From NCBI GenBank assembly GCA_002393735.1, contig DGTK01000005.1, positions 35,151 to 78,506 of the forward strand: a DNA stretch of 43,356 nucleotides. The letters are read 5' to 3'. Numbering within the stretch: position 1 is the stretch's first letter; the number at the start of each line of letters is the position of its first letter. This document shows positions 31,685-40,835 of the stretch, in pieces. The notes under the pieces are model-generated. The model did not search any database. It was not told the origin of the DNA and worked only from the letters and a program-made list of their open reading frames with translations. Origin of the DNA: Lachnospiraceae bacterium UBA4338 (GTDB lineage Bacteria > Bacillota > Clostridia > Lachnospirales > Lachnospiraceae). The translations under genes were made by a program, and so were the position numbers.

Positions 31685-34528
31685 ATGAGTTTCGAAGATC
31701 AGGTTAATAAGAAAAAGAAACAAGAGAAGAAAAACAAGGAAAAAGAGAAACAGTCTCAGAAGGGTTCATATAACAAGATCAGATATTATCTTGTTACTGA
31801 GAATGTTTTTATTGTCCTTGCTTTTTTACTTATTGCCGTTGGTGTTCTTAACTTAGTTTATACAGGTCTTGGATATTTAGTCACATATATTTATCTTATT
31901 GCAGGTGTTGTTTTGTTAGGTGTTGGTATTACCATCGCTTATAAAATGATAGTTGCATTTTCTCGTAAAGATGTTCCAATTTACAACAATTTAATGACGT
32001 CAACTGATGTGGACCCGGAAATTGGTCTGTATTATTATGATGTATTTTTGGAGAAGGCTGACAGCCATCTTCAGCTGGCACTAAGCAGCTGTTATCTTGC
32101 TTCATTCCAGTTAGAGGGTATTGAGCATTTAAGACATTTCGTAGGATACCAGAGATCTGCTGACACAATGGCTGAGATTGGTGAGATTTTCAAGAATCTT
32201 GAAACCAAGATGGGCGACAGAAAGATTGTCAGCGGATGTAAATCAGGTCATGAGATTGTGCTTCTTGTATGTGATATTGACCTTGATATGGTTAAGAATA
32301 TTTTTGATGATGTTGTTAATGACATCAGAAAAGTACTTTCAAAACTTGCTACAACTGAAAGTTTTAACGTATATTGCGGTTATTCAAGTTTCCCTAAGCA
32401 TGCAAGTGACATCGATACGATGATAAGCAATACCAACTTCAGTTTGTATGAGGCGACACTTTTCCATAAGACTGAGCCACATCTGTTTTCACCTGATGCA
32501 TTCAGAAGACAGGAAACAGAATATGTAAGGGATAACAAAATCCGCCATCTTCTTGATGACAATGCCCTTACATATAACTTCCAGCCTATCGTAAGTGCGA
32601 AGACCGGTAAGATTTATGCATATGAAGCTCTTATGAGAACTCCTAAGGACATAGGACTTGGACCAGAAGATGTACTTGAACTGGCAGAACGTCAGGACAG
32701 ATTATATGAAGTTGAGCATTATACTTTCTTCAACGTTCTTAAGATTATGAATGATCACAGAGATAATTTTGAAGAGAGAAAACTTTTCATCAACAGTATT
32801 CCGACTGTTATTATTAAAGAGCATGAATTTGATGACCTTATGGAGAAATATAAGGGCGTCATGAAAAATATGGTTATTGAGATTACTGAGAACGGTATGC
32901 AGTCAGAAGAATCCTGCGAAGCTGTTCACAAGTATATGGACAAGAGTGGTTGTGAACTTGCCCTTGATGATTATGGAACAGGTTATTCCAATGCATCCAC
33001 ACTTCTTAATAACAGCCCGCATTACTTAAAGATTGACCATTCAATGATAATGGGCATCGACTCTGACAGTAAGAAGCAGCACCTGGTTGCAAATTATATT
33101 TCATTTGCAAATAATCACAATATGAAGATTCTTGCAGAAGGTGTTGAGACACCTGAAGAACTTCAGATGGTTATCCAGCTTGGATGTCACTTAATTCAGG
33201 GCTTCTATACAGGCAGACCAAACAGAGAGATTATCGACAGAATCAATGAAGACATAGAGAATGAAATCATTGCCATTAACCTTAAACTTGCTCAGCAGGC
33301 AGAAGAGAATAAGGTTTATGAAATGGGCAGCTATGAGAACATTTCACTTGTTAACCTGGCACTTGATTTCTACTCAGGTATACTTGTTAAGGGTACAGCC
33401 AATAAGATTCAGGGTGATAAGAATAAAGAGGTCAGCTTAAGTATTAAGATTGATGATAATACAGAATCTTTACTCTCCATTAGAGATATCAATATAAGGG
33501 GAAGAGAGAAGCCGTCAATTGAAATCGGTGAGAATTCCAAACTGGTACTCTGTGTTGAAGGCGATAACTATATGTCTTATGAAGGTATCAGAGTTCCTAA
33601 GAGTTCCAAACTCATTGTTCAGGGTAATGGTAACCTGACCATCAGGGTTGACCACAACAATGGTGTTGGTATTGGATGTGCACTTCCTGATTCACCTTAT
33701 GGTTCAATTCTCTTTGAGCAGACAGGTAAGGTCAGAGTAGAGACTAATGGAGATATCGCAGTTGGTATCGGTGGTATCGTTGCTGATGATGAATCATTTC
33801 TTAAGTTTGCAACCGGTGATTATGAAGTAATTGCCAATGGTAGTAAGTCAATTGGTATCGGTGCTCTTGGAGGACCTACAAAGATTATTATTGATAACTG
33901 CCACGTTGCATTGTCAGCATCAGGTGCTGATGCAGTTGGTATCGGTTCATTCTTCGGAAATGTAGATATTTCATCCATAGGCGATATTGAAATGGATGTA
34001 TCAGGTTCTAACTCAACCGGTATTGGTACACTTAAGGATAACGAAGGTAAGATACTTATTAATTCAGGTCTTGTTAATATCATACTTCACTGTATGGAAG
34101 GTGTGGCCATTGGTTCCATGAATGGTATGGTGGACACATATGTATTTGGTGATGAAATCTTCGTATTTGCTGAAGGTAGCGATGTAGGTGGTATTGGTGA
34201 TTACCGTGGTTCAGGTAATACATATATCAGATCCGGTACTGTTAAGATTACACTTCTTGCGGCAATGCCTATAGCACTTGGTGGAACCAAGGGTATGCTG
34301 GAAATCTCCGGTGGTAATGTGCTTTGCGATTTAACCAATTCGCTTCAGCCTGTTAACCAGTTCGGAACTCCTGTATATCACAGGGAGGTTGCATCTGATG
34401 AGCCTTATACAATGAAGATTGAGACAGAAGAGGGTGCATATATTTATCAGGCGAACCCGACAGAGCTGTTTGATAATATACACATTTATCTGCCGAAATT
34501 CTGTACGGAGCAGGAGTTAGTAAAATAG
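31685..34528 (+). CDS. Membrane c-di-GMP phosphodiesterase (degenerate GGDEF + EAL) fused to a GIG-repeat domain
   Basis: A 947-residue fusion. A lysine-rich start (8-30) leads to two membrane helices (about 39-61 and 65-90). A degenerate GGDEF domain follows, with SGHEI where GGDEF is expected, so it should not make c-di-GMP. The EAL domain keeps its key residues: E314-A-L, N in FINSIP, E in VIEITEN, D428-D429 in LDDYGTGYS, K in LKIDHS, E485 in AEGVET, and IQGFYTGRP. It should cleave c-di-GMP. From about 570 a repeat domain runs to the end; eight turns between about 660 and 870 carry VGIG-, IGIG- or GGIG-like motifs every 25-35 residues. This looks like a beta-helix of the kind seen in secreted clostridial proteins. 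Topology puts it in the cytoplasm. Confidence 0.88.
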   Translation: MSFEDQVNKKKKQEKKNKEKEKQSQKGSYNKIRYYLVTENVFIVLAFLLIAVGVLNLVYTGLGYLVTYIYLIAGVVLLGVGITIAYKMIVAFSRKDVPIYNNLMTSTDVDPEIGLYYYDVFLEKADSHLQLALSSCYLASFQLEGIEHLRHFVGYQRSADTMAEIGEIFKNLETKMGDRKIVSGCKSGHEIVLLVCDIDLDMVKNIFDDVVNDIRKVLSKLATTESFNVYCGYSSFPKHASDIDTMISNTNFSLYEATLFHKTEPHLFSPDAFRRQETEYVRDNKIRHLLDDNALTYNFQPIVSAKTGKIYAYEALMRTPKDIGLGPEDVLELAERQDRLYEVEHYTFFNVLKIMNDHRDNFEERKLFINSIPTVIIKEHEFDDLMEKYKGVMKNMVIEITENGMQSEESCEAVHKYMDKSGCELALDDYGTGYSNASTLLNNSPHYLKIDHSMIMGIDSDSKKQHLVANYISFANNHNMKILAEGVETPEELQMVIQLGCHLIQGFYTGRPNREIIDRINEDIENEIIAINLKLAQQAEENKVYEMGSYENISLVNLALDFYSGILVKGTANKIQGDKNKEVSLSIKIDDNTESLLSIRDINIRGREKPSIEIGENSKLVLCVEGDNYMSYEGIRVPKSSKLIVQGNGNLTIRVDHNNGVGIGCALPDSPYGSILFEQTGKVRVETNGDIAVGIGGIVADDESFLKFATGDYEVIANGSKSIGIGALGGPTKIIIDNCHVALSASGADAVGIGSFFGNVDISSIGDIEMDVSGSNSTGIGTLKDNEGKILINSGLVNIILHCMEGVAIGSMNGMVDTYVFGDEIFVFAEGSDVGGIGDYRGSGNTYIRSGTVKITLLAAMPIALGGTKGMLEISGGNVLCDLTNSLQPVNQFGTPVYHREVASDEPYTMKIETEEGAYIYQANPTELFDNIHIYLPKFCTEQELVK

Positions 34529-34535
34529 TAAATAA

Positions 34536-34565
34536 CAGGGGATGGGAACATCCCCTGATTTGTTT
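34536..34565 (+). terminator. Terminator after the EAL gene
   Basis: CAGGGGATG (34536-34544) pairs perfectly with CATCCCCTG (34549-34557) around GGAA, then a T-rich stretch with one G. Confidence 0.82.
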
Positions 34566-34574
34566 TAAGGCTGT

Positions 34575-34731
34575 GTAGGCCCAGTACCCCCGCGCTTTAA
34601 GCGGGGCCACAGGGCGAAGAGACGCTATGAGGGGTAGGCCCTGTACCCCCGCGCTTCGCGCGGGGCACAGGGCGAAGAGGCGCTATGTGGGGTAAGGCCC
34701 TGCGCTCGTGCGCTACGCGCAGGGCGAAGAG
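34575..34731. repeat. Three GC-rich tandem hairpin repeats, about 59-bp period
   Basis: Copies begin at 34575, 34634 and 34692 with GTAGGCC or GTAAGGCC and end in CAGGGCGAAGAG. The second is the clearest: CCCCGCGC and GCGCGGGG form an inner stem, and CCCTGT and ACAGGG form an outer one. The third has lost its middle. Composition is far richer in G and C than the genes on either side. The unit lies between the EAL terminator and the peptidase ribosome site. Confidence 0.82.
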
Positions 34732-34745
34732 AGGAGAGGGAAAGA

Positions 34746-37652
34746 ATGAAATATAGTAATTTTCCAGGTTATGAGATAGTTGAAAGTAAGGAACTTGATG
34801 ATTTAAGGTCTGAGGGATATGTGCTTAGGCATGTTAAGACCGGGGCAAAGGTGGCTCTTATCAGTAATGATGATGACAATAAGGTTTTCTATATTGGATT
34901 CAGGACACCGCCGGTTGACAGTACAGGTTCTGCGCATATTGTGGAGCATACTGTGCTTTGCGGTTCGGATAAGTATCCGCTTAAGGACCCGTTTGTTGAA
35001 CTTGTTAAGAGTTCGCTTAATACATTCCTTAATGCCATGACATATCCGGATAAGACTGTATATCCTGTGGCAAGTTGTAATGACAAGGATTTTAAGAACC
35101 TTATGGATGTTTATCTGGATGCTGTTTTCCATCCGAATATCTATAAGAATAAAATGATATTCGAGCAGGAAGGCTGGCATTATGAGATGGAAGATGAGAA
35201 TTCCGATCTTACAGTAAATGGTGTTGTATATAACGAGATGAAGGGTGTATATTCGTCAGCCGAAGATATGATTGATTTCTATATCAGGAATAATCTTTAT
35301 GATGGTTCACCTTATGCACTTGAATCAGGCGGAGATCCGGACTGTATTCCTGATTTAACATATGAGGATTTCCTTAATTTCCATTCAAGATATTATCATC
35401 CAAGTAACAGTTATATTTACCTTTATGGTGATATGGATATGGCTGAAAGACTGGAATACCTGGATAAGGAATATCTTTCCAAATATGATTATCTTGAATT
35501 AGACAGCTCAATTAATCATTCATATGAGAAGGTTAAAGAAGCAAATGTAAGAATTGAATATCCTATTGCTGAAGAAGAGGATGAGAAGGATAATACATTC
35601 TTTACTTATAACGTGGCTTTAGATAATAACTCAGATAAAAAGGAATATCTTGCCATTGGAATACTTGCAGATGTTATATGTAATAAGCCGGGTTCTCCTA
35701 TAAAGACAAAACTTGTAGAAGAAGGAATTGTGGCTGATGTAGCCTGCTCTTATGAAAATGGAATTAAAGAGCCATATATTTCATTTATCGGATATAACGG
35801 TAATGAGGAAGATGCTGATAAGTTTACAAAGATAATTGAAGATACTTTGAGTGAACTTGTAAAAAGTGGTCTTAACCACAAAACCGTTCTTTCCAATTTA
35901 TGCAATTATGAATTTAAATACAGGGAAGCAGATTATGGAAGATATCCAAAGGGACTTATTGTAGGTCTTCAGGCTCTGGACAGCTGGTTATATGAAGATA
36001 CTGATCCTTTTAAACACATAATCCAGTCTCAAACAATCAGTGAACTTAAAGAGAGTATTGAGGATGGATATTGGGAACAGCTTATTGAGAAATATATCTT
36101 AAAAAATGACAAGAAAGTAATTCTTACTGCAGTGCCTAAGAAGGGAATGGTGCAGGCAAAGGAGAAGGAACTTTCCGACAAATTAGCCATGTACAAAGAG
36201 AGTTTAAGTGCTGACGAGATTAAGGAAATTGTTAAGCATACGAAGGAACTTAAGGCATTCCAGGATGCTGAGGAAGATCCAGAGAATCTTAAGTGTCTGC
36301 CGACTCTGCTACTAACGGATATTAAGAAAGAGGCAGCTCCTATATATAATGATGTGGAGATTAAGGATGGCATTCAGATAGTGTCTCATGACATCTTTAC
36401 AAATAAGATTGTTTACCTTCAATATCTCTTTAATATCAGTGATATAGGAAAAGAGCAGATTAAGTACTTGAATCTGTTCAGTATTTGTCTTAAGAAGATG
36501 AATACTTATTCACACAGCTATTCATATATTTATGATGAAATTGACCTTCATACAGGCGGTATATCATTCATTCCGTTTATTGTAAGGAATTACAAGAAGG
36601 ACACCTACGAAATCTTTATGATGGCCAAGACCAAGGTGCTTCCAGAGGAACTTGATAATGCGCTTGCAATTATGAAGGAGATAATTAAGGAAACAGATTT
36701 CAATAATCCGGTGAGACTTAAAGAAATCATCAGTGAGGAACATTCGAAGATCAAGTCATCAATGGCTTCACAGGGACATACAGTATCTGCAGGAAGAGCA
36801 TCAGCATCCATCGATGAGGTTACTGCAATAAAGGACAGGATTGACGGACTTCAGTATACTGATTTTATTGCAGATTTGGATGAAAGCTGGGAGGCCCAAT
36901 CCCCAGCCGTAATTAATGCTCTTGAAACTTTAAGAAAGTTTATTTTCACAAAGGATATCTGGGGTATTGATATTACATATCCAAAGAATGAAGAGATTAA
37001 TAATAAGGCATTAAGCTTTAAGGATGATTTATATGAGCCAAGAGTCAGGGGAGAGAAGATTAAGGTTGATTTATTAAGTAAGAATCTTGCTTTAAAAACT
37101 TCCGGCCAGGTACAGTATGTAACTTTGGCAGGTAAGTTTGACAAAGATAAGTACAGAGGATATTTAAAATTACTTAAAGTAATACTTGGTTATGATTATC
37201 TGTGGATTAATGTAAGAGTTAAGGGCGGTGCCTATGGTGTATTCACATCCTTCGGAATGAGCGGAATAGTAACCATGACATCTTACAGAGATCCGAAATT
37301 ATCGGAGACTATTGGAGTATTCGAATCAGTAGGTGATTATCTTGCTGCATTTAAGGCAGACAAGGAGCAGATGACAAAGCATATTATTGGAACAATGAGT
37401 TCTGAAGATATGCCGCTTACTCCTATGACAAAGGGTAACAGAAGTATGCTTATGTTTCTGCAGGGAACTACATATGAGGAACTTCAAAAAGAAAGAGACG
37501 AAATAATAGGAGCTACGGATGAGGATATACGTAAGGTGGCGGAGATTTTGGATGAGGTTTATGCACAAAAAAGTGTCTGCGTAGTGGGCTCAGAAAGCGC
37601 TATTGAGAACAATAAGGACATCTTTGATGAAGTAAGATTATTATTAAAATAA
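34746..37652 (+). CDS. M16C-family zinc metallopeptidase (presequence protease/insulinase type)
   Basis: A 968-residue peptidase of the PreP-like M16C group, which degrades short peptides inside a closed chamber. The inverted zinc motif is HIVEH (64-68) with the distal glutamate E164 in VVYNEMKGVYSS. The protein has two homologous halves, the second without the metal site; the late RVKGGAYGVFTSFGMSG is the conserved arginine and tyrosine segment that grips substrate. No signal peptide or membrane helix is visible, so it is cytoplasmic. GGAG at 34733 gives the ribosome site, at the edge of the GC-rich repeats. No promoter stands out between the upstream terminator and the gene. Confidence 0.93.
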   Translation: MKYSNFPGYEIVESKELDDLRSEGYVLRHVKTGAKVALISNDDDNKVFYIGFRTPPVDSTGSAHIVEHTVLCGSDKYPLKDPFVELVKSSLNTFLNAMTYPDKTVYPVASCNDKDFKNLMDVYLDAVFHPNIYKNKMIFEQEGWHYEMEDENSDLTVNGVVYNEMKGVYSSAEDMIDFYIRNNLYDGSPYALESGGDPDCIPDLTYEDFLNFHSRYYHPSNSYIYLYGDMDMAERLEYLDKEYLSKYDYLELDSSINHSYEKVKEANVRIEYPIAEEEDEKDNTFFTYNVALDNNSDKKEYLAIGILADVICNKPGSPIKTKLVEEGIVADVACSYENGIKEPYISFIGYNGNEEDADKFTKIIEDTLSELVKSGLNHKTVLSNLCNYEFKYREADYGRYPKGLIVGLQALDSWLYEDTDPFKHIIQSQTISELKESIEDGYWEQLIEKYILKNDKKVILTAVPKKGMVQAKEKELSDKLAMYKESLSADEIKEIVKHTKELKAFQDAEEDPENLKCLPTLLLTDIKKEAAPIYNDVEIKDGIQIVSHDIFTNKIVYLQYLFNISDIGKEQIKYLNLFSICLKKMNTYSHSYSYIYDEIDLHTGGISFIPFIVRNYKKDTYEIFMMAKTKVLPEELDNALAIMKEIIKETDFNNPVRLKEIISEEHSKIKSSMASQGHTVSAGRASASIDEVTAIKDRIDGLQYTDFIADLDESWEAQSPAVINALETLRKFIFTKDIWGIDITYPKNEEINNKALSFKDDLYEPRVRGEKIKVDLLSKNLALKTSGQVQYVTLAGKFDKDKYRGYLKLLKVILGYDYLWINVRVKGGAYGVFTSFGMSGIVTMTSYRDPKLSETIGVFESVGDYLAAFKADKEQMTKHIIGTMSSEDMPLTPMTKGNRSMLMFLQGTTYEELQKERDEIIGATDEDIRKVAEILDEVYAQKSVCVVGSESAIENNKDIFDEVRLLLK

Positions 37653-37750
37653 TTTTTTTAAAAAAGTTCCATAAATTTGTGTAAATTATCCGTATATGTG
37701 TATGAAAGGCCTTAGAAAACACACATAAAGGTTTAAGGGAGGAATTAAAA

Positions 37751-38965
37751 ATGAATAAGTTTAGTAGAAGAGGAAAGAAAATATTATTTGGTGTTCTGGC
37801 AATGACAATGATAGCCGGAATGCTTACAGGATGCAGAAGTAACAACACTACCACTACCTATTCCGCGGAATCGGGTGCTTCGGATGCATATTATGAAAAC
37901 AGTTATAAATTAGACGTTTCCGGGGTGACAGGTGATTATTACGATGATTATGATTATGCCTATGAAGAGTCATATGATTATGCTCCTGTGGAAGCCGAGG
38001 CGGCATATGATGAAGGTCGAAACGGGAATGTTAATTTGGGTAACGGGGACATAGAGATTACATCCTCTTCCAATCGTAAGCTGATTCAGAGAGTAAGTCT
38101 CAGCGTTGAAACAGATCAGTTTGATACATTTATGACTCAGCTTGATGAGCAGATAGCAGCCCTTGGCGGATATATTGAATATGAGTATTCATATAACGGA
38201 AGTTCATATTCAACTTACAATCAGGTAAGAAGAGCAACAATTACAGTAAGAATTCCTGATGACAAGGTTTCTGATTTCGTATCAAATGTATCAGGCATCG
38301 GTAATGTTGTATCAAAGACAACATCAGCAGAGGATGTAACTCTTCAGTATGTTGATACCGAAAGCCGCAAGGCAATGTATCTTGCACAGCAGGAAAGCTT
38401 GCTTGCACTTTTGGAGAAGGCAGAAACAGTTGAAGATATTGCTTATCTTACAGAGCAGCTTGCACAGGTTAGATATAATATTGAATCAATGGAATCACAG
38501 CTTAGAACATATGATAATCTTGTAGATTATGCAACTGTTGATTTAGAGATTTCTGAAGTTGAAGTTTATACTCCTGTTGCACCTGTTGAGCAGACAACAT
38601 GGGAAAGAATTACAACCGGCTTCAAGGCATCAATGGATGACGTAATCAGCGGACTTAAGAACTTCTTCATTAACCTGCTTATTAATGCACCTTACATTTT
38701 AAGAACACTTATTATTCTTGCAATAATCGTTGGTATCATCTGGATCATCGTTCTTATCATCAAGGCAATCATTAAGAAGATGATTAAGAAGTTTAAGGCT
38801 AAAGCAGAAGCTAAGAAGGCAGCACAGGCAAATGCACCAAAGGCTAACCCTCAGCCAAACAAGACTTTGGCCGAGGCTCCGGCTCAGGCTCAGGCTCCAG
38901 CGCAGGCACAGGCACCGGTTCAGACACCGGTTCAGGATGCCCAGAAGAAGGAAGAGACAAAATAA
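37751..38965 (+). CDS. DUF4349 lipoprotein with C-terminal membrane helix
   Basis: A 404-residue lipoprotein with lipobox LTGC (C28). A tyrosine and acid-rich spacer precedes the DUF4349 domain (about 110-275), which begins RKLIQRVSLSVETDQFDTF and has long helices likely to form a coiled coil (QQESLLALLEKAETVED). A membrane helix lies near 315-338 (TLIILAIIVGIIWIIVLII). A lysine-rich stretch and an A/P/Q tail with repeated AQAPAQ units end the protein inside the cell. Both ends are thus held at the membrane. AGGGAGG is the ribosome site. Its role is unknown; related proteins are thought to be envelope components. Confidence 0.88.
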   Translation: MNKFSRRGKKILFGVLAMTMIAGMLTGCRSNNTTTTYSAESGASDAYYENSYKLDVSGVTGDYYDDYDYAYEESYDYAPVEAEAAYDEGRNGNVNLGNGDIEITSSSNRKLIQRVSLSVETDQFDTFMTQLDEQIAALGGYIEYEYSYNGSSYSTYNQVRRATITVRIPDDKVSDFVSNVSGIGNVVSKTTSAEDVTLQYVDTESRKAMYLAQQESLLALLEKAETVEDIAYLTEQLAQVRYNIESMESQLRTYDNLVDYATVDLEISEVEVYTPVAPVEQTTWERITTGFKASMDDVISGLKNFFINLLINAPYILRTLIILAIIVGIIWIIVLIIKAIIKKMIKKFKAKAEAKKAAQANAPKANPQPNKTLAEAPAQAQAPAQAQAPVQTPVQDAQKKEETK

Positions 38966-38998
38966 GTTAATCTAAAATTACTTGAATAAAATTGGTTA

Positions 38999-39037
38999 AA
39001 CGCCTAAGATATAAGAGGATATGTCTTAGGCGTTCTT
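38999..39037 (+). terminator. Terminator after the DUF4349 gene
   Basis: AACGCCTAAGA (38999-39009) pairs perfectly with TCTTAGGCGTT (39024-39034). The T tract after it is weak. Confidence 0.65.
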
Positions 39038-39051
39038 TGCTGTGTGAGAAC

Positions 39052-39139
39052 GATGCCAAGCGATGCCAAGTGGGACGGGGTAAAATGCATCTGGCCGGGA
39101 TGCCAAGTGGATGCCAAGTGGACCGGGGTAAAATGCATC
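39052..39139. repeat. Direct copies of the dispersed 30-bp repeat, before era
   Basis: Two 30-base units at 39062-39091 and 39110-39139 differ at two positions and share with 25668 the start GATGCCA, a GGGG-TAA core and the end TGCATC. Extra GATGCCAAG fragments lie at 39052 and 39099. Here the units are in the same direction instead of forming a palindrome. The following 39140-39190 stretch is GC-rich with no other feature. Confidence 0.8.
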
Positions 39140-39204
39140 GAGACGAAGGGCCGATGCGGGCGTGGCTGCGCGGCGTGGGCAAATCGCATTTTCAGGAGAT
39201 TAAT

Positions 39205-40107
39205 ATGGATAGTAATGATAAGAAAAGAACCGGTTTTGTAAGTATAATCGGAAGACCTAATGTAGGTAAGTCTACTTTAATGAATGCAATAGTTGGTGAG
39301 AAAATCGCCATCACTTCAGATAAGCCGCAGACTACCAGAAACAGAATCAGGTCAGTATATACAGATGACAGGATGCAGATAGTATTCGTGGATACCCCGG
39401 GTATTCATAAGTCAGCAAACAAACTTGGCGATTATATGGTAAAGGCTGCCAAGTCAACGGTTAATGATGCGGATGTAATTTATTTCATGGTAGAGCCGGG
39501 CGATTATATCGGCCAGGGCGAGAAGGAAATAATCAGGATTCTTAAGACAGTTGATGTTCCTGTTTTTCTTATTGTAAATAAAATCGATAAGGTGGAAAGA
39601 GCCAAATTAATGGAATTCATTGCAACATACGCAAATGAAATGGAATGGACTGAAGTAATTCCGCTGTCTGCCCTTAAGAAAGACAATATCGATGAACTTC
39701 TTAAGACCACATATAAATATCTTCCGGAGGGCATATACATGTATGACCCTGATACTCTTACAGACCAGCCGGAAAGACAGATTGTGGCTGAACTTATAAG
39801 AGAGAAGATGCTTAGACTTATGAAGGACGAGGTCCCTCATGGTGTTGCTGTTGCCATAGACAGCATGAAATTCAGCAAAAACATAGTTAATATAGATGCC
39901 ACGATATACTGCGAAAGAGAGTCTCACAAAGGCATTATTATCGGAAAAGGCGGACAGATGCTTAAAGCCGTTGGCTCCAAGGCCAGAGTTGACATTGAAA
40001 AGATGCTGGATAAAAAGGTTAATCTGAAACTCTGGGTTAAGGTGAAGGATAACTGGAGAGACAGTGATTACTCTTTGAAGAATTTCGGATTTCAGGATGG
40101 AGAATAG
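39205..40107 (+). CDS. era: GTPase Era
   Basis: Era is an essential GTPase that binds 16S rRNA during 30S maturation. The 300 residues are the usual size. G1 is GRPNVGKST, G2 lies in TTRNRIRSV, G3 is DTPGIHK, G4 is NKID, and G5 is SALKKDN. The KH domain follows, with GIIIGKGGQMLKAVG, and the end WVKVKDNWRDSD is typical. ATG 39205 was chosen because AGGAG is close upstream and the N-terminus is normal; a longer reading from 38992 would translate the repeat and is rejected. recO starts seven bases after the stop, the common era-recO order. Confidence 0.97.
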   Translation: MDSNDKKRTGFVSIIGRPNVGKSTLMNAIVGEKIAITSDKPQTTRNRIRSVYTDDRMQIVFVDTPGIHKSANKLGDYMVKAAKSTVNDADVIYFMVEPGDYIGQGEKEIIRILKTVDVPVFLIVNKIDKVERAKLMEFIATYANEMEWTEVIPLSALKKDNIDELLKTTYKYLPEGIYMYDPDTLTDQPERQIVAELIREKMLRLMKDEVPHGVAVAIDSMKFSKNIVNIDATIYCERESHKGIIIGKGGQMLKAVGSKARVDIEKMLDKKVNLKLWVKVKDNWRDSDYSLKNFGFQDGE

Positions 40108-40114
40108 TTGATTT

Positions 40115-40762
40115 ATGCAGGAACTCCTTGATGTTCAGGGAATCGTAATAAAAGTTGAGAGCGTGGATGAATATGATAAGAAAGTTACCCTTATAACCAG
40201 AGAAAAGGGTAAAATCATCGCCTACGCAAAAGGAGCAAGAAGAACGGGAAACAAACTTCAGGCTCCCTGCGACGTGTTTAATTTCGGTTCTTTTAAATTA
40301 TTTGCTTACAGAAATTCATATCAGCTGACGGATGCTTCCATCAGAAATTTCTTTCCGGGACTCAGAGCGGATTACGAGGCGTCGTTTTACGGCAGTTATT
40401 TTTTGGAAATTGCAAGTTACTATGCAAGGGAAAATACTGATGAGACAGAAATGATCAAACTTTTGTACTGCGCTCTTGAAGCTCTTTTAAAAGAACAGTT
40501 CCCAAGAACGCTTGTCAGAAGCATCTATGAGATAAAGGCAATTATGATAAATGGTGAATTCATGGGAATTCCGGAAAATTCGGAGAATATGAGCACCATC
40601 GATAAGGTTATCAGATATATATATGATAATCCTTCGGATAAAATATATAATTTTGTTTTAAATGAAGATTTGGAGCAAAAACTTAAAAAAATCGCCAAAG
40701 ACAACACTTCCAGGGCTTTTGACCGACCTTTTATGAGTCTTCAACTTATAGAAAATGATTAA
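40115..40762 (+). CDS. recO: DNA repair protein RecO, short form without zinc finger
   Basis: RecO helps load RecA onto single-stranded DNA with RecR and RecF. The N-terminal OB fold is clear (VQGIVIKVESVDEYDKKVTL, then EKGKIIAYAKGARR), and the helical domain follows. At 215 residues it is shorter than the common 240-250. The cysteines of the usual zinc finger, CxxCG and a later CxxC, are missing; only INGEFMGIPENSEN stands where they should be. It follows era directly, which supports the name. GGAG lies rather far (about 13 bases) from the ATG. Confidence 0.92.
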   Translation: MQELLDVQGIVIKVESVDEYDKKVTLITREKGKIIAYAKGARRTGNKLQAPCDVFNFGSFKLFAYRNSYQLTDASIRNFFPGLRADYEASFYGSYFLEIASYYARENTDETEMIKLLYCALEALLKEQFPRTLVRSIYEIKAIMINGEFMGIPENSENMSTIDKVIRYIYDNPSDKIYNFVLNEDLEQKLKKIAKDNTSRAFDRPFMSLQLIEND

Positions 40763-40768
40763 ATGACC

Positions 40769-40798
40769 TTGAAATAAAGTGCTTTTTCGGGCTATAAT
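40769..40798 (+). promoter_or_regulatory. Sigma-A promoter of the small lipoprotein and glyS
   Basis: TTGAAA (40769-40774), an 18-base spacer and TATAAT (40793-40798). Confidence 0.75.
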
Positions 40799-40835
40799 AT
40801 ATAGACTTTGTTAATTAGAGTAAAGGAAAAAAGAT

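Noticed and set aside
34575..34731. Regular GC-rich repeats as a CRISPR array
   Set aside because: The copies are contiguous and similar over their full length, so there are no spacers, and the third copy is internally deleted.
39052..39139. Short repeated GATGCCAAG units as a CRISPR array
   Set aside because: Units are irregularly spaced, two are fragments, there are no unique spacers of constant length and no cas genes nearby.
38992..39204. N-terminal extension of Era of 71 residues
   Set aside because: It translates the hairpin terminator and the 30-bp repeats; the normal Era start at 39205 has a proper ribosome site.
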